Origin: Arthrobacter sp.
Lineage (GTDB): Bacteria > Actinomycetota > Actinomycetes > Actinomycetales > Micrococcaceae
Assembly (NCBI RefSeq): GCF_031179985.1
Contig: NZ_JAPSHJ010000002.1
Location: forward strand, 62,001 to 126,000
Reading direction: 5' to 3'
DNA length: 64,000 nt
Shown: positions 10,156-19,564 of the stretch, one piece after another
Layout of the letters: every line of letters starts with the position of its first letter
How positions within the stretch are numbered: the first letter of the stretch is position 1
Translations under genes and position numbers: made by a program
Notes under the pieces: model-generated
The model's database searches: none
Told to the model about the DNA's origin: nothing
Seen by the model: the letters and a program-made list of their open reading frames with translations, nothing else

Positions 10156-11778
10156 CTAGTACGCGAAGGCCAGGACATCGTCCGCAGCGCCGGGCCCGCC
10201 GGCTTTGGTGGAACCGGACGTCCCCGGTCCTTCATCGTCGTCGGCTGGCTCTTTTCCGTGGGTCTGTCCATCCGCAAGCTCCGGCATGGCTGAAGCCACA
10301 CCGCCGCGGATGTACTTGACCAGCAACTTCACCTCCACCACGAGCAGCACAGCGTAGATCGAGGCCAGGACCACAAGGGATGTCAGGAGCTCCCCGGCGG
10401 AAACCCCGGGCGAGACAGCAGCGGCAGTGAACATAAATACCTGATCGATGCCACTGGGATCGGGATTGGGTGCCACAACGAATGGCTGGCGGCCCATTTC
10501 CGTGAAGATCCAGCCTGCGGCGTTGGCTCCGAACGGTGCCAGGATCCCGAAGACGGCAAGGCGCATCAGGCCCCGGGAGGCCGGAACCGTTCCCTTACGG
10601 GTGGCCCACAGCGCAAGGAGCGCTGCGAAGGCCGCGATGCCGCCAAAGCCGATCATCATGCGGAAGCCCCAGTACGTCACCTCCATCACGGGCACATACT
10701 CGATTTCCTGGCCCGCCCGGTCGCCGTAAATAGGGTTGTCGGGAAGGTTGGTGCCGTACTTGGCCTGATATTCAGGGAGGAGTGTGTTGACGCCCTTGAC
10801 CTCTGTGGTGAAATCGCCCTTGGCCAGGAAGGAAAGGATGCCGGGAACTTCGATGACGGCGACAATATCGTCACAGTCCTGGGAGCCGACGTTCCCTACG
10901 CTGAGGACTGAGAAGCCGGTCCCGTCATGGCATGCTGCTTCGGCCGCTGCCATTTTCATGGGCTGCTGCTCAAACATCAGCTTGCCTTGCAGGTCCCCCG
11001 TCACGGCAGTTCCGGCGAACGAAATCATCGCGACGACGGCACCAATCCGCAGCGAGCGGATCCAAACGGTGTGGTCGGTCAGATCGCGGCCGGGAATGTC
11101 TGCCTGACCGGGGATGACCTTCCCGTCAGGCCCTACGACGTCGATACCGTCATGCCTGCGCCGCCAAAGATGGTACCAGGCGATCCCCAGCAGGAAAGCT
11201 CCTGCCACTGCAAGGGCACCAAAGATGGTGTGGGGAACTGCAACCAGGGCTGTGTTGTTCGTAAAAACGGCCCACGCGTCCGTCATCACAGGCCTGCCGT
11301 TGATCATCTCCACACCAACCGGATGTTGCATCCAGCTGTTGGCGACGATGATGAAGTACGCCGAGAAAACGGAGCCCACCACGGCAATCCAGAGGCAGGC
11401 AAGGTGCACGGCCGGCTTGAGCTGTTTCCAGCCAAAGATCCATAGACCCAGGAACGTGGATTCAACGAAGAAGGCGAGGAGGGCTTCCATGGCCAGCGGG
11501 GCGCCGAACACATCTCCGACAAACCGGCTGTACTCGCTCCATGCCATTCCGAACTGGAATTCCTGCACAATGCCGGTTGCAACCCCCATGATGAAGTTGA
11601 TCAGGAAGAGCTTGCCCCAGAACTTGGTCATCCGGAGGTACTCGGGTTTTCCCGTGCGATGCCACAGCGTCTGCATCAGCGCCACCACGAGACCAAGACC
11701 GATCGTGAGGGGCACCATCATGAAGTGGTAGACGGTGGTGATTCCGAATTGCCAGCGTGCGATTTCCAAGGCGTCCAA
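10156..11778 (-). CDS. cydA: Cytochrome bd ubiquinol oxidase subunit I
   Basis: CydA motifs (LDALEIARWQFGITTVYHFMMVPLTIGL, GKLFLINFIMGVATGIVQEFQFGMAWSEYSRFVGDVFGAPLAMEALLAFFVESTFLG). TTG at 11778 with upstream AGGGA preferred; the ORF opens at 11841 inside the operator pair. Confidence 0.93.
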   Translation of the reverse strand: MDALEIARWQFGITTVYHFMMVPLTIGLGLVVALMQTLWHRTGKPEYLRMTKFWGKLFLINFIMGVATGIVQEFQFGMAWSEYSRFVGDVFGAPLAMEALLAFFVESTFLGLWIFGWKQLKPAVHLACLWIAVVGSVFSAYFIIVANSWMQHPVGVEMINGRPVMTDAWAVFTNNTALVAVPHTIFGALAVAGAFLLGIAWYHLWRRRHDGIDVVGPDGKVIPGQADIPGRDLTDHTVWIRSLRIGAVVAMISFAGTAVTGDLQGKLMFEQQPMKMAAAEAACHDGTGFSVLSVGNVGSQDCDDIVAVIEVPGILSFLAKGDFTTEVKGVNTLLPEYQAKYGTNLPDNPIYGDRAGQEIEYVPVMEVTYWGFRMMIGFGGIAAFAALLALWATRKGTVPASRGLMRLAVFGILAPFGANAAGWIFTEMGRQPFVVAPNPDPSGIDQVFMFTAAAVSPGVSAGELLTSLVVLASIYAVLLVVEVKLLVKYIRGGVASAMPELADGQTHGKEPADDDEGPGTSGSTKAGGPGAADDVLAFAY

Positions 11779-11817
11779 GGCGGTCCCTACTGTTGGCCGG
11801 GCTATCAACGTTGAAAC

Positions 11818-11834
11818 TTCTACAAGGCGTAGAA
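11818..11834. promoter_or_regulatory. Candidate BlaI-type operator, site 1: TTCTAC-AAGGC-GTAGAA
   Basis: Perfect 6-bp inverted repeat, N5 spacer, upstream of cydA. Confidence 0.7.
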
Positions 11835-11842
11835 CATTCAAC

Positions 11843-11859
11843 TTCTACAAAGTGTAGAA
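11843..11859. promoter_or_regulatory. Candidate BlaI-type operator, site 2: TTCTAC-AAAGT-GTAGAA
   Basis: Same palindrome, 25 bp centre-to-centre from site 1. Confidence 0.7.
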
Positions 11860-11927
11860 CAAATCCGGGAAGTCCGGAAGCTGCGCTTTCGTACAGCAAA
11901 GAATGGCGGCGACACGCTGGAGTAGTG

Positions 11928-11944
11928 TTCTACCTCATGTAGAA
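11928..11944. promoter_or_regulatory. Candidate BlaI-type operator, site 3: TTCTAC-CTCAT-GTAGAA
   Basis: Third perfect copy, about 100 bp upstream of the BlaI-family gene; candidate -10 TAGATT at 11963-11968. Confidence 0.7.
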
Positions 11945-12046
11945 AGAAAGCCGGAAACCGGGTAGATTTGGAGCTGGAGCTTTTTAAGAAACGCGCCCTG
12001 GTCGGAAACCCGCCCCGGGCGCCGGCGGGACCAGAAGGATGTACGA

Positions 12047-12433
12047 ATGGCAAGTCTTGGGGAACTGGAACGGGCAGTGATGGACCTGCTCTGGGCGGGC
12101 CAGGAGGCAGCCACTGCAAACAGGCTTCGTGATCTGCTGGCGCAGAGCACACAGGCGCAGGGCGGATCAGCCGGCCATGTGGGCAAGGATCTCGCCGTGA
12201 CCACCGTGCTGACTGTGCTCTCCCGCTTGGAGAAGAAGGGGCTTGTGGAGCGCGAACGCGGCACACGCCCGCACCGCTACCAGGCGGTCTCCAGCAGGGA
12301 GGACCATACGGCCGAACTCATGCATGAGGTCCTTGGCTCCGCGCCGGACCGCGAAGCAGTCCTCGCCCGCTTCATTGGATCGGTCACTGAAAGTGAAGCT
12401 GAAACGCTCCGCAAGTTGCTCGGCCACATTTAG
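12047..12433 (+). CDS. BlaI/MecI/CopY-family transcriptional repressor
   Basis: Penicillinase-repressor winged-helix sequence (LGELERAVMDLLWAGQ...TTVLTVLSRLEKKGLVERERGTRPHRYQAVSSRE). Confidence 0.93.
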   Translation: MASLGELERAVMDLLWAGQEAATANRLRDLLAQSTQAQGGSAGHVGKDLAVTTVLTVLSRLEKKGLVERERGTRPHRYQAVSSREDHTAELMHEVLGSAPDREAVLARFIGSVTESEAETLRKLLGHI

Positions 12434-12439
12434 CAGTAC

Positions 12440-13429
12440 ATGTTCTGGACCTCGTATTTTCTGGCGGTCCTGGCGATAGCGCTGGCGTGGCCGGTGCCTA
12501 TCCTTCTTTCCCGTGCGCGATGGCCTGCCCGTTCGCCGTTTACCGCCATGCTGTTGTGGCAGGCAATAGCCTTGGCCGGCGGCCTCTCCATGATCGGCGC
12601 AATGCTGGTTTACGGCCTGGAACCCCTTGGGGACAATCTCCTGGCGGGACTGGGCGCCCTGGCGGCCATGGTCCTGCACAACGCTCCCACCACCCAGCTG
12701 GGCTTCTGGCACATTTTCGCGTTGTCCGCTGCGGCCCTGCTGACTGCGCACCTGGTTTTTACCCTGTTGCTCACGTACTACCGGATCGAACGCCAGCGCC
12801 GCAGGCATCGGGAGCTCCTTGCGCTTCTTGCGTCTCCCTCGGCGGATGGGCCCCGAACAGTGGTGATCAGTCACGATTCCCCTGTGGCCTATTGCCTTCC
12901 GGGCGGGGCGCGATCGGTCACCGTCCTGTCAGACGGGCTGATGTCCGCACTGGAGCCTGCGGAGCTTCGAGCCGTCCTCAACCATGAGAACGCGCATCTG
13001 AACCAGCGGCACCACCTTCTGTTGTGGGCTTTCGCCGCGTGGCGCCAGGCCCTCCCCTGGCTTCCCACCACTCGGCTGGCCCAGGAAGCAGTCAACTCAC
13101 TCATTGAAATGCTGGCCGACGACGTCGCCCTTAAGACGGAGAGCAAAGCCACGCTCATCAAGGCAATCGCCATTGTGGCAAGCGGACCGGCTCCTGCCCC
13201 GAACGCCGGTTCCGGGTTCACCGGACAGATTGTGTCCGACGGCGAATCCCAGCCTGAGGGCACCACCGGCGGTGCAGGGTCGGCACGGACCACGGCAACG
13301 CGCGTCAGCCGGCTGCTGTCCGCCGAACCACCGCTTTCCGCTGCATTCCGGGGCCTGGTTCTCGCAGCCTGCGTGCTGCTCCTTGCTGTTCCCACGGCTT
13401 TACTGATTGTTCCCGGACTGCTCGGCTAG
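12440..13429 (+). CDS. M56-family (BlaR1-like) membrane metallopeptidase without a penicillin-binding sensor domain
   Basis: Multiple TM segments; HENAH (HExxH) followed by EMLADDVAL; ends soon after a final TM; 6 bp downstream of the BlaI gene. Confidence 0.9.
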   Translation: MFWTSYFLAVLAIALAWPVPILLSRARWPARSPFTAMLLWQAIALAGGLSMIGAMLVYGLEPLGDNLLAGLGALAAMVLHNAPTTQLGFWHIFALSAAALLTAHLVFTLLLTYYRIERQRRRHRELLALLASPSADGPRTVVISHDSPVAYCLPGGARSVTVLSDGLMSALEPAELRAVLNHENAHLNQRHHLLLWAFAAWRQALPWLPTTRLAQEAVNSLIEMLADDVALKTESKATLIKAIAIVASGPAPAPNAGSGFTGQIVSDGESQPEGTTGGAGSARTTATRVSRLLSAEPPLSAAFRGLVLAACVLLLAVPTALLIVPGLLG

Positions 13430-13473
13430 CGCCGGCAGGCCGGGAACGTCTTCAGGGCGGAAGCAGGCAACCC

Positions 13474-15009
13474 CTACTTCAGCGCAGCGTCCCCTTTGAA
13501 CCGCAGGTCCACATTGCCCTGGCCCTGGCCTTTGGACGTGCCGTTGATCGCCGAGGAGGTCTCGGCGAAGGTCAGAGTGGCGTGGGCAATCGCATCAGCC
13601 ATCTCTTCGAGGACCGTCTTACCGACATTGCTGAGCGTATCGCAGGCACTGTGGTAGCAGGGATCATATGGCGCACCGGCGACGCCGCCGTATACTACCG
13701 CTTCTTCGGCTGACTTGATTCCCTCGGCGCCGGTAAAGAGGCCTCCGGCAGGGATGCCGTTTTCGATGAAGCCGAAGTAATCCGAGCGGCCGTCGAACTC
13801 CGTCGGTTCCGTAGCAAGACCCTGCGATGCGAAGTAATCCAGGAATACCTGCTCCACGCGGGCGGACCCGTTAGGCCCCGTTTCCCCGAATGCCGATCCG
13901 TCGCCGTCGTAGACAAAGCGCACATAGTTAGGGGAACCCACCATGTCAAAGTTCAGGTTTACAGCGTGCCCCTTCAGTTGGCGCGCCGAGAGCTGGGAGA
14001 CATAGAAGTCCGATCCGACGAGCCCGTCCTCTTCTCCGCCCCAGAAGGCAAAGCGGACCCTGTTCTCGGGATCCCCCGACTCAGCCAGCTGGAGGGCTGT
14101 TTCAAGAATGGCAGCGGATCCTGTTCCGTTGTCATTGATGCCTGCGCCTTCTGCAACGGAGTCCAGGTGCGCTCCCACGACCACCGTGCGGTCCGCCCGG
14201 CCCGTCGTGTCCGCCAGGATGTTGAAGGAGTTGATGGTGGTCAGGGCCGAGTCAACCGCGAGCCGCATTATGGTCACGCCGGTCAGTCCGGCCAGTTCTT
14301 CTCCAAGGGCAAATGTCGTACCCACAGCAGGGATGGTGGCCTGAGGGGCATTGAGCGTTCCGTTGAAGGCACCAAATCGATCATCGTCAGGAACGTCATT
14401 GCCTTGGTTGAAGACGATGACACCCGCTGCACCAGCTGCGGCCGCGTTGTCCACCTTGACCCGGAAGTCACAGGAACCGCGCTGAATCAAGGCGATATTG
14501 CCCACCGGGAAGCCTGCGAAGTCCTCACCCTCGCAACCGCTGGTTGCGGCGCGGTCTCCTGCCAGGTTTATATCGACGGCGGTGAGCGGAGCCCTCACGT
14601 CGCCCGCCCCCGAGTACGTCATGACGACGAAATCCGGGTCGTCGCCTTCGTCAGTGTACGTTTCCGAAGTGGGCAGGATTCGCTCCAGCACCGTACCCGC
14701 CGGATCCACGTTGAACTGGTCATAGGAGAAGTGCTGCCGCACAGGCTCATACCCTGCCGCCCGCAGCTGCTCCTCCGCATACACCGCCGAGGCCTCGTAC
14801 CCTGCCGTCCCAGCCGCGCGCGTGCCGCCGTTGGCATCGGCTATGGTTTGGAGCTCTTGCAGGTGGTCCATGATGGCCACTGCAGATACGGCGTCGCGGA
14901 GTGCCGCGGTGTCCGTACCGTTGTCGGCAACGGCCGGCGGCGAAAAGCCCACCGCCACCAGGATCGTTGCGGCTGTAGCCGCGCGACGCATATTCCGTGT
15001 CTTCTTCAT
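13474..15009 (-). CDS. Secreted M28-family aminopeptidase with PA domain
   Basis: Signal peptide; PA-like insert (GDRAATSGCEGEDFAGFPVGNIALIQRGSCDFRVKVDNAAAAGAAGVIVFN); M28 metal motifs (VVVGAHLDSVAEGAGINDNGTGSAAILE, FAFWGGEEDGLVGS). Confidence 0.93.
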   Translation of the reverse strand: MKKTRNMRRAATAATILVAVGFSPPAVADNGTDTAALRDAVSAVAIMDHLQELQTIADANGGTRAAGTAGYEASAVYAEEQLRAAGYEPVRQHFSYDQFNVDPAGTVLERILPTSETYTDEGDDPDFVVMTYSGAGDVRAPLTAVDINLAGDRAATSGCEGEDFAGFPVGNIALIQRGSCDFRVKVDNAAAAGAAGVIVFNQGNDVPDDDRFGAFNGTLNAPQATIPAVGTTFALGEELAGLTGVTIMRLAVDSALTTINSFNILADTTGRADRTVVVGAHLDSVAEGAGINDNGTGSAAILETALQLAESGDPENRVRFAFWGGEEDGLVGSDFYVSQLSARQLKGHAVNLNFDMVGSPNYVRFVYDGDGSAFGETGPNGSARVEQVFLDYFASQGLATEPTEFDGRSDYFGFIENGIPAGGLFTGAEGIKSAEEAVVYGGVAGAPYDPCYHSACDTLSNVGKTVLEEMADAIAHATLTFAETSSAINGTSKGQGQGNVDLRFKGDAALK

Positions 15010-15158
15010 AGGGGTCTCCTGAATTTCTGAGGCGGAATCCGGGTCCGGGCATCATTGCACGGAGCGGTGAGATGACCCTATCGGATACGCGGCTGTACGA
15101 GGAGTACCTCATCCGCCACGACACGCGGCCAGTGGCCGGCCTTGCTTAGACCCCCGGC

Positions 15159-15250
15159 GGACTCAGGCGTCGATGCGTTCGCGGTCCAGGCTTGCCGCCC
15201 CGGTGGACTCAGGCGTCGATGCGTTCGCGGTCCAGGCTTGCCGCCCCGGC
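15159..15250. repeat. 46-bp tandem direct duplication (2 copies, 1 difference)
   Basis: GGACTCAGGCGTCGATGCGTTCGCGGTCCAGGCTTGCCGCCCCGGY at 15159-15204 and 15205-15250; the second copy is the 3' end of parE. Confidence 0.95.
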
Positions 15251-17317
15251 GATGATGAAGTCTTTCCGCGGAGCCACATCAGATCCCATCAGAAGGTCGA
15301 ATGTCTCCTCGGCGTGCTTGGCATTCTCGATCCCCACCTTGCGCAGAGTGCGGTGCCGCGGATCCATGGTGGTTTCAGCGAGCTGCTCGGCATCCATTTC
15401 GCCCAGACCCTTGTAACGCTGGATGGGCTCTTTGTAGCGCTTGCCTTCCTTCGCCAACCTCGCCAGCAGCCCGTGAAGCTCGGCTTCGGAATATGTGTAG
15501 ATCATTTCGTTGGCCTTTTGGCCGGCGCTGATGACTTCCACACGATGCAGCGGCGGAACAGCGGCAAAGACCCTGCCTTCATCCACCATCGGCCGCATGT
15601 ACCGGAAAAACAGCGTCAACAGGAGGGTGCGGATGTGGGCACCGTCGACGTCGGCGTCGGTCATCAGGATGACTTTCCCGTAACGGGCAGCACTGATGTC
15701 GAAGCTGCGGCCTGACCCGGCCCCCACAACCTGGATGAGGGCAGCGCACTCGGCATTGGAGAGCATGTCGCCCACGGAAGCTTTCTGTACGTTCAGGATC
15801 TTGCCGCGGATCGGCAGAAGGGCCTGAAAGTCAGAGGAACGAGCCAGTTTGGCCGTTCCGAGGGCCGAGTCACCTTCCACGATGAACAGTTCCGAGCGTT
15901 CGACGTCGTCCGTCCGGCAGTCAGCGAGTTTCGTCGGCATCGAGGATGTCTCCAGCGCATTCTTGCGTCGTTGGGTCTCCTTGTGCACCCTGGCCGAGAT
16001 CCGCGACTTCATCTCACTGACGATCTTCTCCAGCAGCAGCGCCGATTGGGCTTTGTCGTTGCGGTTGGCGGAGTTGAGGCGCGCCGTCACTTCCCTCTCC
16101 ACTACCTTGGCCACAATCGCCCTGACTGCGGAGGTACCCAGTATCTCCTTGGTCTGGCCTTCAAACTGCGGCTCAGCCAGGCGTACCGTCAGGACGGCCG
16201 TCAGTCCTGCGAAGATGTCGTCTTTCTCGATCTTGTCGTTCCCCGCCTTGAGCTTGCGGGCATTTGTTTCAACAGCCTTGCGGAACGTCTTCACCAGGGC
16301 TTGCTCGAAGCCTGACTGGTGGGTTCCGCCCTTTGGCGTGGAAATGATGTTCACGAAGCTGCGGACGGTGCTGTCGTAGCCAATGCCCCAGCGCAAGGCA
16401 ACGTCCACTTCGCATTCCCGCTCCACTTCTGCGAGCTGGCTGTGGCCACGTTCATCCAGGACCGGAACTGTCTCCTTGAACTTGCCCGAGCCGTGGAGGC
16501 GCCAGACATCTGTCACGCCTGGATCAGCAGCGAGGAACTCCACAAACTCCGAAATGCCGCCGTCGTGGTGGAACACTTCCTCGTGTGCCCCGGATTCACC
16601 AGGGGTACCGGGAAGGCGCCGCTCGTCCCGGACTGTCAGTTTCAGTCCGGGGACAAGGAATGACGTCTGGCGGGCGCGTGAAGCGAGTTCGTCATAGGAA
16701 AAACGAGCATCCGGGGTAAAGATCTGACGGTCGGCCCAGTAGCGGATCCGCGTCCCGGTAACTCCGCGCTTGGCCTTGCCGATGATGTCCAGCACTGAGT
16801 CTTCGACGAAAGGTTCGAACACGGCCGACGGGTCCGGCTTTGTTCCAACATCCCGGAACCGGCCAGGCTCGCCCCGACGGAACGACATGCGGTAGGTTTT
16901 GCCGCCTCTGTCCACTTCGGCGTCCAGCCTGGCTGACAGTGCGTTCACCACTGACGCGCCGACTCCGTGAAGGCCGCCCGATGCGGTGTAGGAGCCGCCA
17001 CCAAACTTTCCGCCTGCGTGGAGCTTCGTGAAAACCACCTCGATGCCGCTGAGCCCTGTTTTAGGTTCCACGTCGACGGGGATACCGCGGCCGTCGTCGT
17101 GGATTTCCACTGAATTGTCGGCGTGAAGGATGACCTTGATGTCATGGCCAAAACCGGCCAGGGCTTCGTCGACTGAGTTATCGATGATCTCCCAGAGGCA
17201 ATGCATCAGTCCGCGGGAGTCAGTTGAGCCGATGTACATGCCGGGACGCTTCCGGACGGCTTCCAGGCCTTCCAGGACGGAGAGGTGCCGGGCAGTGTAA
17301 TCAGAACTGGGTGTCAC
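15209..17317 (-). CDS. parE: Type IIA DNA topoisomerase subunit B (ParE/GyrB-like)
   Basis: GHKL ATPase (VRKRPGMYIGSTDSRGLMHCLWEIIDNSVDEALAG, DGRGIPVD) and TOPRIM (LFIVEGDSALGTAKLARSSDFQALLPIRGKILNVQKA, DADVDGAHIRTLLLTLFFRYM). Confidence 0.93.
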   Translation of the reverse strand: MTPSSDYTARHLSVLEGLEAVRKRPGMYIGSTDSRGLMHCLWEIIDNSVDEALAGFGHDIKVILHADNSVEIHDDGRGIPVDVEPKTGLSGIEVVFTKLHAGGKFGGGSYTASGGLHGVGASVVNALSARLDAEVDRGGKTYRMSFRRGEPGRFRDVGTKPDPSAVFEPFVEDSVLDIIGKAKRGVTGTRIRYWADRQIFTPDARFSYDELASRARQTSFLVPGLKLTVRDERRLPGTPGESGAHEEVFHHDGGISEFVEFLAADPGVTDVWRLHGSGKFKETVPVLDERGHSQLAEVERECEVDVALRWGIGYDSTVRSFVNIISTPKGGTHQSGFEQALVKTFRKAVETNARKLKAGNDKIEKDDIFAGLTAVLTVRLAEPQFEGQTKEILGTSAVRAIVAKVVEREVTARLNSANRNDKAQSALLLEKIVSEMKSRISARVHKETQRRKNALETSSMPTKLADCRTDDVERSELFIVEGDSALGTAKLARSSDFQALLPIRGKILNVQKASVGDMLSNAECAALIQVVGAGSGRSFDISAARYGKVILMTDADVDGAHIRTLLLTLFFRYMRPMVDEGRVFAAVPPLHRVEVISAGQKANEMIYTYSEAELHGLLARLAKEGKRYKEPIQRYKGLGEMDAEQLAETTMDPRHRTLRKVGIENAKHAEETFDLLMGSDVAPRKDFIIAGAASLDRERIDA

Positions 17318-17420
17318 GGGTGGTGAACTCCTTCAGTGACGGAATAGCTAGGGGTGGAAATGCTCTCTCTAGGGTAGTCGCCCCGCCCGCCTGCCCCTGT
17401 TTGCCACTCCCCTGAGGCCT

Positions 17421-17442
17421 CGTAACGCTACGACTCGTTACG
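17421..17442. promoter_or_regulatory. Inverted repeat CGTAACG-N8-CGTTACG
   Basis: Perfect 7-bp arms in the parE / DUF7455 divergent intergenic region. Confidence 0.45.
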
Positions 17443-17540
17443 CACCTGTGATACGCGGACAGCGAACTTGATCAATCCTTGCCGTGGATCAGCAACGAAT
17501 GCTGGTTATATAGAGTTACCGATCTACTAAGGAGGCCGAA

Positions 17541-17762
17541 ATGACAACAGCAGTAGCGGACCGCACGCTAAACGCACTGGACCGGTGCGATCGTTGCGGG
17601 GCACAGGCATACGTCCGGGTTGTTCTCGGTTCCTCCGGCGGTGAGTTGCTGTTCTGCGGCCACCACGCCCGCGCGGTCGAAGCCACCCTGAAGCCCCTGA
17701 GCTCCGACTGGCACGACGAAACGAGCCGGCTTCACGAGAAGGAACCGGTTCCAGTCGACTAG
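17541..17762 (+). CDS. Small zinc-ribbon-like protein (DUF7455-type)
   Basis: 73 aa with CDRCGAQAYVRVVL...LLFCGHHAR; ggaggccgaa RBS. Confidence 0.8.
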   Translation: MTTAVADRTLNALDRCDRCGAQAYVRVVLGSSGGELLFCGHHARAVEATLKPLSSDWHDETSRLHEKEPVPVD

Positions 17763-17780
17763 CAGCTCCACTGATCACGT

Positions 17781-17817
17781 CAGGGCTCCTCCATCGTGGA
17801 GGGGCCCTGATTTTTTT
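17781..17817 (+). terminator. Intrinsic terminator of DUF7455 gene
   Basis: CAGGGCTCCTCCA-TCG-TGGAGGGGCCCTG followed by A and a T7 run. Confidence 0.88.
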
Positions 17818-17891
17818 GGTCCGGCCAAGGTAGGCGGGACTCATCCAATCAGAGTGGCCGAAACAGCAGGGTGGAAACAACCGGGAACAGC

Positions 17892-17926
17892 AATGGCCTC
17901 CATCGGTGATACCGACGGAGGCCATT
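17892..17926 (-). terminator. Terminator-like hairpin downstream of sigA
   Basis: AATGGCCTCC-a-TCGGT-gat-ACCGA-c-GGAGGCCATT, 33 bp downstream of the sigA stop. Confidence 0.7.
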
Positions 17927-17958
17927 AGCGTGAAGGCTGGCTGCGTTAGGCGCCGCGT

Positions 17959-19266
17959 TTAGTCGAGGTAGTCGCGCAGGACCTGCGACCGCGACGGGTG
18001 GCGAAGCTTCGACATCGTCTTGGACTCTATCTGGCGGATACGTTCCCGCGTGACGCCATAGACCTTACCGATTTCGTCTAAAGTCTTCGGCTGGCCGTCG
18101 GTCAGGCCAAAGCGCATGGCTACAACGCCGGCTTCCCGCTCAGACAAGGTGTCCAGAACGGAGTGGAGCTGTTCCTGCAGCAGCGTGAAGCTCACAGCGT
18201 CAGCAGGAACCACCGCTTCGGAGTCTTCGATCAAGTCACCGAACTCGGAATCGCCGTCTTCACCGAGGGGTGTGTGCAGCGAGATGGGTTCGCGGCCATA
18301 CTTCTGGACTTCAACGACCTTTTCGGGGGTCATGTCCAGTTCAAGGGCCAGTTCCTCCGGCGTGGGTTCGCGCCCGAGGTCCTGGAGCATCTGCCGCTGC
18401 ACACGGGCAAGCTTGTTGATGACTTCAACCATGTGCACGGGAATGCGGATGGTACGGGCCTGGTCAGCCATGGCACGGGTGATGGCCTGGCGGATCCACC
18501 ATGTGGCATACGTGGAAAATTTGAAGCCCTTGGTGTAGTCGAACTTCTCGACAGCACGGATCAGGCCCAGGTTGCCTTCCTGGATAAGGTCCAGGAACAG
18601 CATGCCGCGGCCTGTGTAGCGCTTGGCCAGCGAAACAACCAGACGGAGGTTGGCCTCCAGCAGGTGATTCTTGGCCCGCTTTCCATCGTGGATCACGAAC
18701 TCAAGCTCACGCTTGAACTTCGGATCCATGCTGCCGTCATCGGCGTTGATCTTCTCTTCGGCAAAGAGTCCGGCTTCGATGCGCAGCGCAAGGTCGACTT
18801 CCTGCTCTGCATTCAGCAGCGCCACCTTGCCGATCTGCTTCAGGTAGTCCTTGACGGGGTCAGCTGTAGCGCCGGCGGACATGACCTGCTGGACGGGGGC
18901 GTCGTCGTCATCGGCGTCCGAATACACAAATCCGGAACCGGTGGCGGTACCGGCAGCCTTGACACCCTCTTCGCCTTCTTCGGTGAGTTCCGAGGGATCA
19001 GGAACTACGTCGTCGAGGTCTTCCTCGACGTCCACGTCATCGGAATCGTCGTCATGCGACTTACCGGCAGCTTCCGCTGCCGCTTTTGCGCCGGGCTTTG
19101 GCCCGCGCTTCTTGGGTTCGGCTGCGGACACGGTGTCATCGCCGCCTCTGACAGCCTTGTTGGCTGCTCGGGTGGCGGCACGCTTCGCGCTCGTGGCCGC
19201 CTTCTTCTCCTCTGGAGACAATTCGGCCTGGTCGGCGGGTTCCTTCTTCGCGGAAGACGGGGTCAC
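17959..19266 (-). CDS. sigA: Primary RNA polymerase sigma factor (RpoD/SigA/HrdB-type)
   Basis: Sigma-70 regions 2-4 ([102 protein letters not shown]). Confidence 0.96.
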   Translation of the reverse strand: MTPSSAKKEPADQAELSPEEKKAATSAKRAATRAANKAVRGGDDTVSAAEPKKRGPKPGAKAAAEAAGKSHDDDSDDVDVEEDLDDVVPDPSELTEEGEEGVKAAGTATGSGFVYSDADDDDAPVQQVMSAGATADPVKDYLKQIGKVALLNAEQEVDLALRIEAGLFAEEKINADDGSMDPKFKRELEFVIHDGKRAKNHLLEANLRLVVSLAKRYTGRGMLFLDLIQEGNLGLIRAVEKFDYTKGFKFSTYATWWIRQAITRAMADQARTIRIPVHMVEVINKLARVQRQMLQDLGREPTPEELALELDMTPEKVVEVQKYGREPISLHTPLGEDGDSEFGDLIEDSEAVVPADAVSFTLLQEQLHSVLDTLSEREAGVVAMRFGLTDGQPKTLDEIGKVYGVTRERIRQIESKTMSKLRHPSRSQVLRDYLD

Positions 19267-19564
19267 AGAAAACCTTTCTAGCGGCGGTCTGTGGAATCAC
19301 CATACGGGCAACACCACTATGACCCTGTCAAGTCCGTGATTCACATCAGGCGCAACCACGGCCGGCAGGGCCACTAAGTAGAACTGCCGGGGCGGCTGCA
19401 ATGTTCCCGTTTCGGGGTACACCGCTCGCACCTGATTCACGGACCCAACCGGGTCTCGGCAACCATTGTCTCACGGATTTCCGAATCGGCCCCTCATGAA
19501 TCCCTTGTTACCGCATTTTCCGCAGCCGCTCGGAGGCAAGCTCGCAGGCAAACAGCTCAACTGC

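Noticed and set aside
11838-12266. Minus-strand ORFs covering the cydA-blaI intergenic region
   Set aside because: Overlap the operator palindromes and the convincing BlaI gene; no domain resemblance.
12047-13429. Beta-lactam resistance operon
   Set aside because: BlaI and M56 genes are present, but no beta-lactamase, PBP2a or penicillin-sensor domain is visible; the neighbouring target is cytochrome bd.
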